Below, piece after piece: positions 1 to 6,314 of a stretch of 6,420 bases of DNA. The position numbers and the translations under genes are program-made. Under the pieces are notes generated by a model, which worked only from the letters and a program-made list of their open reading frames with translations, was not told the origin of the DNA and ran no database searches. Positions within the stretch are counted from its first letter, which is position 1; each line of letters starts with the position of its first letter. The stretch comes from Pseudomonadota bacterium (lineage in GTDB: Bacteria; Pseudomonadota; Alphaproteobacteria; Rhizobiales; Rhizobiaceae), in the NCBI GenBank assembly GCA_023451915.1, contig JAEXXS010000169.1, forward strand, positions 1 through 6,420, read 5' to 3'.

Positions 1-834
1 CGTCTGCGTTTCTGCACGGAGCTTGGCATCATCGATCTTGAACCCAAGGAAATCGCCATCCTCCCGCGCGGCCTCGTCTACCGCGTCGAGGTGCTTGAGG
101 GACCATGCCGCGGTTTCGTCTGCGAGAATTATGGCCAGAAATTCAATTTGCCGGGCCGTGGTCCTATCGGGGCCAACTGCCTTGCCAATCCGCGCGATTT
201 CAAATCGCCGGTCGCGGCTTATGAAGACAAACAGGCGCGCTCGCGTGTGGTCATCAAATGGTGCGGCCAGTTCCACGAGACATGGATCGACCATTCCCCG
301 CTTGATATCGTGGCGTGGCACGGCAATTACTGCGCCTATAAATATGACCTGCGCACCTATTCTCCGGTTGGCGCGATTTTATTTGACCACCCCGATCCGT
401 CGATCTTCACAGTGCTGACGGCGCCATCGGGACAGGAAGGCACGGCCAATATCGACTTCGTGCTGTTTCGCGAACGCTGGCTGGTGGCGGAACATTCCTT
501 CCGCCCACCTTGGTATCATAAGAATATCATGTCCGAACTGATGGGTAATATTTATGGCGTCTACGATGCCAAGCCGCATGGCTTCGCGCCGGGTGGCATC
601 AGCCTGCACAATTGCATGTTGCCGCACGGTCCAGACCGCGACGCCTTTGAAGGCGCGTCGAACGCCGAACTGCGCCCTGAAAAGCTCGACAATACGATGA
701 GCTTCATGTTCGAGACGCGCTTTCCCCAGCATCTGACGGAATTCGCCGCGCACGAGGCTCCCATGCAGGAAGAATATATCGAGGTCTGGAATCATCTCGA
801 AAAGAAGTTCGACGGCACGCCCGGCGTGAAGTGA
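1..834 (+). CDS. hmgA: Homogentisate 1,2-dioxygenase, C-terminal part (5' end outside window)
   Basis: This enzyme opens the ring of homogentisate with O2 to give 4-maleylacetoacetate, a cytoplasmic Fe(II) step in tyrosine and phenylalanine catabolism. The reading frame is open from base 1 to the TGA at 832-834, giving 277 codons. The family is about 430-450 residues long, so roughly the first 170 residues lie upstream. Compared with the human enzyme, the active-site residues are in place and correctly spaced. The catalytic His of the DHPDPSIFT stretch (human His292) is at 388-390. The iron ligands are His at 517-519 and Glu at 535-537 in WYHKNIMSE (His335, Glu341), and His at 625-627 in MLPHGPD (His371). 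Other conserved blocks are [20 protein letters not shown] and GGISLHN. No internal start is proposed, because the ATG/TTG codons inside the window fall within the conserved domain. The gene is followed by fahA on the same strand after 76 bases, which fits one catabolic operon. The call is secure. Confidence 0.97.
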   Translation, partial: RLRFCTELGIIDLEPKEIAILPRGLVYRVEVLEGPCRGFVCENYGQKFNLPGRGPIGANCLANPRDFKSPVAAYEDKQARSRVVIKWCGQFHETWIDHSPLDIVAWHGNYCAYKYDLRTYSPVGAILFDHPDPSIFTVLTAPSGQEGTANIDFVLFRERWLVAEHSFRPPWYHKNIMSELMGNIYGVYDAKPHGFAPGGISLHNCMLPHGPDRDAFEGASNAELRPEKLDNTMSFMFETRFPQHLTEFAAHEAPMQEEYIEVWNHLEKKFDGTPGVK

Positions 835-898
835 TGCGCAAAGCATCGTGGGCTGCGGCTTGTAATTGAGGGCACGCGAAGACGATGACTTTAAAATC

Positions 899-904
899 AG
901 GAGA
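899..904 (+). promoter_or_regulatory. Ribosome binding site that sets the fahA TTG start
   Basis: AGGAGA lies six bases before the TTG at 911 and is the best Shine-Dalgarno match in the hmgA-fahA gap. An ATG at 904-906 overlaps it but is in another frame that stops after about 30 codons. The in-frame TTG 911 is therefore the likely start. Confidence 0.7.
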
Positions 905-910
905 TGGACT

Positions 911-2116
911 TTGGCTTTGATCCGGTCCTGGGTGGAGAGCGCCAATCATGCGGATTGTCCCTTTCCCCTGAACAATCTGCCCTATGGTGTATTTTCGGTG
1001 AGTGATGACGCGCCGCGTTGCGGCGTTGCCATTGGCGATAGGATACTCGATCTCGCTCAATGCGAAGCGGCGGGTCTCCTCAATGCCAATGGCACTTTCG
1101 CCGAACCGCAACTCAACGGCTTCATGGCATTGGGCCGCGCCAGATGGGACGAGGTGCGGACAGTGCTGACGGCGCTTTTGCGCGAGGGTGGCGATACAAG
1201 CCTGCCTCTGGTGTCGATGGCTAATGCCCGGTTGCATCTGCCGATCCGCGTGACGGAATTTACCGATTTCTATGCTTCGAAAAACCATGCCTTCAATGTG
1301 GGCGTGCTGTTTCGCGGGCCGGAAAATGCCTTGCCGCCGCAATGGAGCCATATGCCGATCGGCTATAATGGCCGCGCCTCCTCTGTTGTGGTGACGGGTA
1401 CGCCGATCCGGCGTCCGATGGGGCAGATCAAAGGGGAAGAGGGGCCGGTATGGGACCGGTGTAGAAAGCTCGATCTGGAACTGGAGCTTGGCGCTATCGT
1501 CGGCATCGACAGCACGATGGGAGAACGCGTTAGCGTCGAGCAGGCGGAAGACATGATCTTCGGCTATGTACTGCTCAATGACTGGTCCGCCCGCGATATC
1601 CAGGCCTGGGAATACCAGCCGCTGGGGCCTTTCCAGTCAAAGGCTCTGGGAACGACCATCGGCGCCTGGGTTGTGACGCAGGCCGCCCTTGAACCGTTCC
1701 GCAGCACTGGCGCGCAGCGCGTCAATCCGCTTCTGCCTTATCTGCAGGACGACCGACCGGGATTGTACGATCTCGCCATCGGCTGGACCATGAACGGCCA
1801 GCGGATGGCAGAGACGAATTATAATGTCATGTATTATTCGAGCGCGCAGCAGCTGGCGCATCATACCGAAACCGGCTGCCCGATGCGGGTTGGCGATCTG
1901 CTCGGCTCCGGCACGATTTCCGGTCCGAGCCTCGACCAGACCGGCGCACTTCTGGAAATGACGCAGAACGGCAAAAACCCGGTTACAGTGAATGGCGAGA
2001 GCCGCACCTTCATCGAGGACGGCGACGAGATCGGCCTGTTTGCGGAAGCCAGAGGCGATGGCTATCGCATCGGTTTCGGGCCTTGTGTCGGCAAAATCCT
2101 TCCAGCACGGACATGA
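911..2116 (+). CDS. fahA: Fumarylacetoacetase (fumarylacetoacetate hydrolase)
   Basis: This enzyme hydrolyses 4-fumarylacetoacetate to fumarate and acetoacetate, the last step of tyrosine/homogentisate breakdown in the cytoplasm. From TTG at 911 the protein is 401 residues, close to the usual 410-420. Residues 1-110 form the N-terminal domain with the NLPYGVFS block, followed by the FAH catalytic fold. By comparison with human FAH, the metal ligands are Asp119 (TDFY), Glu190 and Glu192 (LDLELELG) and Asp224 (NDWSARD). The catalytic His is His126, and Gln231, Tyr235 and Lys244 match human Gln240, Tyr244 and Lys253. The SGTISGP block lies near residue 340. The frame is also open back to TTG 866, but TTG 911 has AGGAGA (899-904) six bases upstream and gives a family-like N-terminus, so I prefer it. 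TTG 917 is a weaker alternative. The gene follows hmgA and completes its pathway except for the isomerase step. The function is secure; the start codon is probable. Confidence 0.97.
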   Translation: MALIRSWVESANHADCPFPLNNLPYGVFSVSDDAPRCGVAIGDRILDLAQCEAAGLLNANGTFAEPQLNGFMALGRARWDEVRTVLTALLREGGDTSLPLVSMANARLHLPIRVTEFTDFYASKNHAFNVGVLFRGPENALPPQWSHMPIGYNGRASSVVVTGTPIRRPMGQIKGEEGPVWDRCRKLDLELELGAIVGIDSTMGERVSVEQAEDMIFGYVLLNDWSARDIQAWEYQPLGPFQSKALGTTIGAWVVTQAALEPFRSTGAQRVNPLLPYLQDDRPGLYDLAIGWTMNGQRMAETNYNVMYYSSAQQLAHHTETGCPMRVGDLLGSGTISGPSLDQTGALLEMTQNGKNPVTVNGESRTFIEDGDEIGLFAEARGDGYRIGFGPCVGKILPART

Positions 2117-2121
2117 CGCAC

Positions 2122-2140
2122 GCCTGCCGTGAGGCCTCTC
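2122..2140. terminator. Possible weak terminator in the convergent fahA / nicO junction
   Basis: The two converging genes leave only 25 bases between their stop codons (2117-2141). A 4-bp hairpin, GCCT (2122-2125) with AGGC (2132-2135), is followed on the + strand by CTCTCTTT, and the 8-bp palindrome GAGGCCTC (2131-2138) overlaps it. The stem is short and the T run is interrupted, so this is only a weak candidate. Termination may instead occur inside the opposing gene or be Rho-dependent. Confidence 0.25.
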
Positions 2141-2141
2141 T

Positions 2142-3236
2142 TTAACCGGCTAAGGATGCGCTGAGCAAAAGCGCGCCGGTCAGTGCAATGAAGAGCGCAG
2201 CGCAGACTTCGATTGCCGCCTTCAACCGCCCGGACATGACGCTGCTGCCCGCAAAACGCAGGGCAACATTTTTGGCGGTGACGGCGAGTGTTGCGAGTAC
2301 CGCCACGGTGATAAATGTCCCGAAAGCCATGGCGAAAACCGAGAGCAATCCGCCCAGCATCAAGCCGTTGAGCAGCGCGAATGTCAGCACGATCAGCGCC
2401 CCGGAACAGGGGCGAAGACCGACCGAAAAGATCGCCGACCAGGCGGTTGTCCAGTTGAAGTTATCGCCAAGCGTCGCGGGATCGGCGATATGGGCATTGC
2501 CGCAGGCGGTGCAGACATCGCTATCGCCGATGAAGACATGGTCTGCGGCAACCGCCGCCGCTGCGGCGGGCTTGTAGTTGAGTTTGACCGCGCTGCCGCC
2601 TGCTGCCGCGCGCGTCGTCTGCGAAATGCTCCCCTGCCATGCCGGGCCGCTTGCCATGGCCGGTTGCGGCGCGCTCGCAAAAAGCGGTGCTGCATCTTTG
2701 GGTTTGCGGAACAGAAGCGGCAGCTTGCGTGCCAGCAGCCACAGGCCGAAAAACAGCACCAGCGCAAAGCTGGTAATCTCCATATAGCGGGCGGTCTGGT
2801 TCATCGAAATGCCGGTGCCGCGCAGCACCAGCCAGGCCAGGCCGACCACGACAATCGCCATGATGGCTTGGAGCAGCGACGAGATGAAAGACAGGAAAAT
2901 GCCGCGCCGCAGCGCCGTTTCATTGGCGATCATATAAGACGAGATCACCGCTTTGCCGTGGCCCGGACCGGCGGCATGGAATATCCCGTAGATAAAGGAA
3001 AGGCCGATCAGAATGGACGCCTGCCACGGGTCTTCGCGCATGGCTTTCAGCGCGGTGGTCATGGCCAGATAGAATGCGCGCTGCTGCTCGTTCATCCAGA
3101 GAATGATATGCGCGAAGGGTCCGGTCGGCTTCATGGCCACCTCATTCGCACCGATGCCGAGCGACGATTGCGCAAGTGCCTGCGCAGCAATGATCATCAG
3201 GCAGGCGGTGAGTATGAGCGTCGCCGTTCTCTTCAT
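2142..3236 (-). CDS. NicO-family nickel/cobalt transporter (RcnA-like membrane protein)
   Basis: This is a 364-residue inner-membrane protein of the NicO (RcnA/COG2215-like) family. Members move Ni2+ or Co2+; RcnA exports them, but the direction here cannot be read from sequence. Residues 1-22 look like a signal peptide. Hydrophobic segments follow at about 73-90, 113-139, 154-176, 265-292, 294-320 and 341-362. The family signature HAAGPGHGK is at 87-95, with His87 and His93 as likely metal contacts, and a second conserved block, GLRPCSGA, is at 274-281. The soluble linker between the third and fourth segments (about 177-260) is Ala-rich and lacks the His-rich run of RcnA. It carries Cys242-X2-Cys245-X3-His249 instead. 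The ATG at 3236 is 8 bases after the stop of the DUF1007 gene, and the AAGGA before it overlaps that gene's end, so the two are translationally close and surely one operon. The family call is firm; the substrate is inferred. Confidence 0.88.
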   Translation of the reverse strand: MKRTATLILTACLMIIAAQALAQSSLGIGANEVAMKPTGPFAHIILWMNEQQRAFYLAMTTALKAMREDPWQASILIGLSFIYGIFHAAGPGHGKAVISSYMIANETALRRGIFLSFISSLLQAIMAIVVVGLAWLVLRGTGISMNQTARYMEITSFALVLFFGLWLLARKLPLLFRKPKDAAPLFASAPQPAMASGPAWQGSISQTTRAAAGGSAVKLNYKPAAAAAVAADHVFIGDSDVCTACGNAHIADPATLGDNFNWTTAWSAIFSVGLRPCSGALIVLTFALLNGLMLGGLLSVFAMAFGTFITVAVLATLAVTAKNVALRFAGSSVMSGRLKAAIEVCAALFIALTGALLLSASLAG

Positions 3237-3244
3237 CGGCTCGT

Positions 3245-3934
3245 CTATCCTTTCGCTGCGCAGTCGATTTCAAGGCGGGTGGCAAAAATCTTCGACATAT
3301 TGGTGCCTGCCGGATCATTGAAGAAAGCTTCGGTCAGCGTTGCCTGATTTTGCGCGATAGCCTGATCCGGATCGGGGCGCACCACCGTCGCCTTACAATC
3401 CTTGGGCAATCCTTTGACGATCAGATCCTTGTCGCTGACATAATCGATCGCGGTATAGAATGTCGGGTCATAGACGCCGAAACTGACCTTATGGCCGGGT
3501 TGCAGCTTCAGCGGCTTGGCAGGCTTGCTGGTGAAGACGATCAGCAGCCGGTTGTCGGTGAAGGCGGCGGCAAGATCGTTTGGCCTTGCCATCGCAACGT
3601 CCTTGCCGTCTTCCAGAACGGTCTGGAAATATTTGAATTCGGCAATGGATTCATTGATGACATGGCCGAGATCGATCAACTCTTTTTGGTCGAGCTTGAG
3701 ATCGCCATTCTTGTCGAATTCCATCAGCACGGTCGAGGAAAACACATCGTCGAAGCGCCAGACATGAGCGAGCTTCTGAACCGTTCCGTCGGGTGCGATG
3801 GTGAGTTCCAGACGCGCTTCGGCAAAGACATGCGGATGGGCAAGCGCCACCGTCGGCACAAGGCCCGCGGCCAAAAGGGCCGCTGCGATGATCCGGGCGA
3901 ACCGGCCTTTGAACCGTGACGACGAAACCTGCAT
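3245..3934 (-). CDS. DUF1007-family secreted protein, partner of the NicO transporter
   Basis: This 229-residue protein matches the DUF1007 (COG3683) family, described as the periplasmic component of uncharacterised transport systems and often encoded next to NicO permeases. Residues 1-32 form a signal peptide (basic start, hydrophobic core 14-30, cleavage site VALA). Cleavage after Ala32 would leave the mature protein starting His33-Pro-His35-Val-Phe, the conserved family motif. Residues 74-85 fit an EF-hand-like loop, with acidic or Asn residues at positions 1, 3, 5 and 9 (Asp74, Asn76, Asp78, Asp82), a hydrophobic residue at position 8 and Glu85 at position 12. Cys180 and Cys225 could form a disulfide in the periplasm. 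ATG 3934 has GGAAG about five bases upstream. The gene is first in the two-gene unit with the transporter. A role as metal-binding accessory protein is inference; the molecular function of the family is not established to my knowledge. Confidence 0.88.
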   Translation of the reverse strand: MQVSSSRFKGRFARIIAAALLAAGLVPTVALAHPHVFAEARLELTIAPDGTVQKLAHVWRFDDVFSSTVLMEFDKNGDLKLDQKELIDLGHVINESIAEFKYFQTVLEDGKDVAMARPNDLAAAFTDNRLLIVFTSKPAKPLKLQPGHKVSFGVYDPTFYTAIDYVSDKDLIVKGLPKDCKATVVRPDPDQAIAQNQATLTEAFFNDPAGTNMSKIFATRLEIDCAAKG

Positions 3935-3955
3935 GAAATCTTCCGTAAGTATTTC
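3935..3955 (-). promoter_or_regulatory. Small inverted repeat before the DUF1007/NicO operon
   Basis: GAAAT (3935-3939) and ATTTC (3951-3955) form a 21-base dyad with 11 bases between the arms. It directly abuts the DUF1007 start codon and covers its ribosome binding site. The outer arms resemble the outer arms of alphaproteobacterial Zur-type operators as I remember them, but the inner bases do not match. It could be a weak operator for a metal regulator or a chance repeat. Confidence 0.2.
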
Positions 3956-3967
3956 CTAATGCTCAAA

Positions 3968-4007
3968 GCCGAAGACGGCGAAAGTGGGACGCTTATCCCA
4001 AAACGCC
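3968..4007 (-). terminator. Hairpin cluster behind the LysR gene, possible terminator or REP-like element
   Basis: Eight to nine bases after the LysR stop codon lies a nested hairpin (3977-4007). The outer arms are GGCG (3977-3980) and CGCC (4004-4007), the inner arms TGGGA (3985-3989) and TCCCA (3996-4000), with a six-base loop and a near-symmetric A-rich internal bulge. A second small hairpin, GCCG/CGGC (3968-3979), overlaps its foot. There is no clean run of T after it in the direction of LysR transcription, only CTTTG. It may act as a weak terminator for the amidase-LysR transcript, stabilise its 3' end, or be a copy of a dispersed palindromic repeat. Confidence 0.4.
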
Positions 4008-4014
4008 AATAGTT

Positions 4015-4938
4015 TTATGAAGTCGGGTTCTTCGTGGAAGCGTTCTGCTCGCGTTCCTTGAACCATTGCGTGAGAAAATCCACCAGCGCGCGGATTTTCG
4101 CCGGAAGATAGCGGCGATGCGGATAGACCGTGTAGATGCCGCCATCCTTGACGATGAATTCGTCGAGACAGGCGATGAGCCTGCCGCGCTCGATTTCCTC
4201 TTCCGCGATAAAAGCGGGCAACATGCTGAAACCGAGCCCCGCCAGTGCCGCATTCTTGGTGGCCACCGGGCTGTTGACTTCGATCGGACCATTGACCGGC
4301 ACAGTCATCATTGAGCCGTCCGTATTGCGGAAATGCCAGTTGTTGCGGGAGCGGGCATTGGTGTCGATGATGCAGGGTCTGTCGGTCAGGTCTTCCGGGC
4401 GTTCGGGCTTGCCGACGCGGGCAATAAGTGCCGGTGCGCCGCACAGGATGGAATGGAAGGGTGAAAGCCTCTTTGCAATGAGGGAGGAATCCTGCAAACG
4501 CGTGATGCGGATGGCGAGGTCGAAACCTTCCTCAACCAGATCGACAAAACGGTCGTCCAGCCGCACGTCCAGCACGATTTCAGGATGGGCAAGGCAGAAA
4601 TCGATCAACGACTGGCCGATTACCGCATCGGCAAAAGTGCGCGGCGCGGAGAGTTTTATGCGCCCGCGCGCGTCAGAGCTGGTTTCGCTGACGGCATCCT
4701 GAAGCGCGTCAATCTCGCGGATAATTTCAACAGCACGGTGATAATAGGTGTGTCCTGCCTCGGTTAGCGAGAACTGGCGCGTGGTGCGGTTGAGAAGGCG
4801 CGCGCCCAGTTCGTCCTCCAGTTCGCGCACATATTTGGACAACAGCGCCTTGGAACGCCCGATTTTTCGCGCTGCGGCAGAAAACCCTTCCGCCTCGACC
4901 ACGTCGATAAAGGCGCGCATACGTGTCAGCGTGTCCAT
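4015..4938 (-). CDS. LysR-family transcriptional regulator (CrgA/DmlR-like subgroup)
   Basis: This 307-residue DNA-binding regulator has normal LysR length. Residues 1-60 hold the winged helix-turn-helix, with the typical FIDVVEAEGFSAAARKIG stretch, recognition helix SKALLSKYVRELEDELG and LLNRTTR wing. Residues 61-88 form the linker helix, and from about 92 (GRIKLSAPRTFA) runs the periplasmic-binding-protein-like effector domain, with the characteristic NSPVATKNAALAGLGFSMLP block near 222-241. The frame is open further upstream, but those codons lie inside the amidase gene in another frame. MDTLTRMRAF at 4938 is the standard LysR beginning. Its ATG is only 5 bases past the amidase stop, with a weak G-rich site (4948-4951) in front, so it is probably cotranscribed with the amidase rather than divergent as is usual. 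The amidase promoter is the natural target. The effector is unknown. Confidence 0.93.
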   Translation of the reverse strand: MDTLTRMRAFIDVVEAEGFSAAARKIGRSKALLSKYVRELEDELGARLLNRTTRQFSLTEAGHTYYHRAVEIIREIDALQDAVSETSSDARGRIKLSAPRTFADAVIGQSLIDFCLAHPEIVLDVRLDDRFVDLVEEGFDLAIRITRLQDSSLIAKRLSPFHSILCGAPALIARVGKPERPEDLTDRPCIIDTNARSRNNWHFRNTDGSMMTVPVNGPIEVNSPVATKNAALAGLGFSMLPAFIAEEEIERGRLIACLDEFIVKDGGIYTVYPHRRYLPAKIRALVDFLTQWFKEREQNASTKNPTS

Positions 4939-4943
4939 CTGCG

Positions 4944-6131
4944 TCAGCCCCGCGTTTCGAGAATGGTTTTGCCAAGCGCGATCAGCGCCCGATCGCTGCC
5001 ACGTGGCCCAATGAGAGAAATGCCGAACGGCGCGCCGTGCACTTCGCCCAGCGGTAAGGTGATTTGCGGCAGGCCCGAAAGCACGGAAAGACACAGAAGG
5101 CGCAAGGCTTGTTCACGATAGGCCTGCAACGCTTCGAAAGGTTGGTTGGCGAGTGGTGCTGCCCCCGGAACGGTGGGCAAAGCGAGCACGGCATGATCCC
5201 CGATGATCGCCTCAAGCTCCTGCGTGAAACGCGCTCGCCTCGTCCGCTGCTGCGCCACGATATCGGGCGTCATCTGCGAGCCATAGGTAAAACGATCACC
5301 GACCCCTGGACCAAGATGGCGCTCGCCGGACGATATCCATGCGCCGTGGCTCGCCCATGCTTCGGCGCCCTGTATCTGCCGGAAGGTGAGATAAAGCTCG
5401 TCGATAGACAAGGTCGGCTGGCTCGCCGCCTTCAGGCCCGAAAAATGCGGACGGATCGCGCCGAACATGGCGCGATAGGCGTCCGTCTCATCCTGTCCGA
5501 GCAGAAGCTGCTCCAGAACCGGCATATAGAGAAGCTGGGTCAGCTGAAACGATTGTTCGTCTTCGCCAAGCAGGACCGCGCCCACCTTTTCATAAAGCGC
5601 GATGTCGCGTGCAAACCAGCCGATCGTATCAAGTGACGGCGCAAGCGGCATGATGCCTTCAAGCGGGATGCGGCCATGCGTGCTGCGCAGGCCGAAAAGA
5701 CCGCAGAAGCTTGCAGGTGCACGGATCGACCCGCCCGTATCGGAGCCGAGCGCAATATCGGCGATGCCGCCTGCAACCGCTGCCGCCGAGCCCGACGAGG
5801 ACCCGCCCGTCACGCGATCCGGCGCGGCGGGATTGATGGGATGGGGATAATGCGCGTTTTGCCCCATCAGCGAAAAGGCGAGCTCGTCCGTCTGGGCCTT
5901 GCCGATCACCTCGGCGCCAGCTGCGAGCAGTTTTTCGATCACGGGCGCGGATTTTTGTGCGGGGGGTGATTCGGCCAGAATCTGCGGATTGCCGCATCCG
6001 GTGACCATTCCAGCCACATCATAAATGTCCTTGACCGCCAGCCGCTGGCCGATAAGCGGGCCATTTTCCGCGTGAGGGAGGAGGGTTTCGGGCTTCGCGA
6101 TGATCGCATTGAAAGGATCGAAGGTGGTCAT
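4944..6131 (-). CDS. Amidase of the amidase-signature family, AMI1-like
   Basis: This cytoplasmic amidase of 395 residues hydrolyses a carboxamide to acid and ammonia. The amidase-signature catalytic triad is complete: Lys34 (AVKDIYDV), cis-Ser111 in GGSSSGS, and nucleophile Ser135 in DTGGSIR, with the usual 24-residue spacing between the serines. The Gly/Ser-rich signature spans about 107-150, ending in FCGLFGLRSTHG. The stretches CGNP (46-49), APDRVTGG (103-110) and LDTIGWFARD resemble plant AMI1 (indole-3-acetamide hydrolase) and its short relatives, and the length fits that compact subgroup. There is no signal peptide and no GatA-specific context, so the GatCAB role is unlikely. The indole-3-acetamide substrate is only a guess from resemblance. 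ATG 6131 has a weak GCGGTGA site before it. The LysR gene follows after 5 bases, and a long palindrome lies upstream. The family is certain; the substrate is open. Confidence 0.93.
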   Translation of the reverse strand: MTTFDPFNAIIAKPETLLPHAENGPLIGQRLAVKDIYDVAGMVTGCGNPQILAESPPAQKSAPVIEKLLAAGAEVIGKAQTDELAFSLMGQNAHYPHPINPAAPDRVTGGSSSGSAAAVAGGIADIALGSDTGGSIRAPASFCGLFGLRSTHGRIPLEGIMPLAPSLDTIGWFARDIALYEKVGAVLLGEDEQSFQLTQLLYMPVLEQLLLGQDETDAYRAMFGAIRPHFSGLKAASQPTLSIDELYLTFRQIQGAEAWASHGAWISSGERHLGPGVGDRFTYGSQMTPDIVAQQRTRRARFTQELEAIIGDHAVLALPTVPGAAPLANQPFEALQAYREQALRLLCLSVLSGLPQITLPLGEVHGAPFGISLIGPRGSDRALIALGKTILETRG

Positions 6132-6218
6132 TGTTCACCGCTTGAGGCAGAAATCTGCCATTATGCTGAATAGAAAGTGAAAATTTCCGGTGGAATGTTT
6201 CACTATTGCTGAACAATG
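6129..6218. repeat. 9-bp inverted repeat pair flanking the amidase upstream region
   Basis: CATTGTTCA at 6129-6137, which includes the amidase start codon, is the exact reverse complement of TGAACAATG at 6210-6218, with 72 bases between them. If the transcript begins upstream of 6218, the two arms could pair and hide the amidase start codon. Otherwise they may be two half-sites for a DNA-binding protein, or chance. Confidence 0.4.
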
Positions 6219-6220
6219 GC
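6157..6220 (-). promoter_or_regulatory. Long imperfect palindrome upstream of the amidase: probable operator or leader hairpin
   Basis: Centred near 6190 is a nested dyad. The core is AGTGAAA (6176-6182) with TTTCACT (6198-6204), and TTCC (6185-6188) with GGAA (6192-6195). Outer arms are AATA (6169-6172) with TATT (6204-6207), and GCCATT (6157-6162) with AATGGC (6215-6220). Within the 29-base core, 11 of 14 positions pair. It lies 25-89 bases before the amidase start, where a promoter and regulator site are expected. The LysR protein is the obvious candidate ligand, but the core does not show a strict T-N11-A motif about its centre, so another regulator or an RNA hairpin in the leader is possible. 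Confidence 0.6.
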
Positions 6221-6232
6221 AAGCAGGCAGAC

Positions 6233-6247
6233 CCGCTGAAACAGCGG
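6233..6247. other. Perfect 6-bp hairpin, AAA loop
   Basis: CCGCTG (6233-6238) and CAGCGG (6242-6247) form a perfect stem with a three-base loop. On the + strand it is followed by an A-rich stretch, and on the - strand by GTCTGCC, so neither side has the T run of an intrinsic terminator. It sits between the amidase control region and the candidate + strand promoter and may insulate them or be a regulator site. Confidence 0.4.
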
Positions 6248-6279
6248 AAAAATAAATTCATTTCGCCAAACATTTGTCA

Positions 6280-6308
6280 TTGAATGGTCACGCCTTTGCG
6301 CTTATATC
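6280..6308 (+). promoter_or_regulatory. Candidate sigma-70 promoter reading rightwards
   Basis: TTGAAT (6280-6285) and TATATC (6303-6308) have a 17-base spacer and would start transcription near 6315. TTGTCA (6274-6279) just upstream is a better -35 box but is too far away. The position in front of the structured region at 6315-6420 supports it. Both boxes match the consensus only partly. Confidence 0.4.
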
Positions 6309-6314
6309 GCCCTT

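Noticed and set aside
379..945. Reading frame of 188 codons on the - strand opposite hmgA
   Set aside because: It is antisense to the conserved active-site region of homogentisate dioxygenase, with no domain resemblance of its own.
904..1002. ATG at 904 as the start of fahA or of a small gene
   Set aside because: It is out of frame with fahA, overlaps the ribosome binding site and reaches a stop after about 30 codons.
2490..3347. Long + strand reading frame (285 codons) opposite the NicO and DUF1007 genes
   Set aside because: It is rich in Arg, Gly and Ala with no recognisable domain and lies antisense to two genes with clear family motifs. It is typical of GC-rich shadow frames.
3935..3955. 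True Zur operator before the DUF1007/NicO operon
   Set aside because: Only the five-base outer arms fit and the inner part has almost no symmetry, so it is listed only as a weak dyad.
4939..5094. Upstream extension of the LysR protein to 359 residues
   Set aside because: The extra 52 residues overlap the amidase gene in another frame and precede a standard LysR N-terminus.
4944..6131. GatA subunit of the tRNA-dependent amidotransferase
   Set aside because: At 395 residues it is shorter than GatA (about 480-490), resembles AMI1-type amidases, and has no gatC or gatB neighbour.
6233..6247. Intrinsic terminator at the CCGCTG/CAGCGG hairpin
   Set aside because: No T run follows the stem on either strand.
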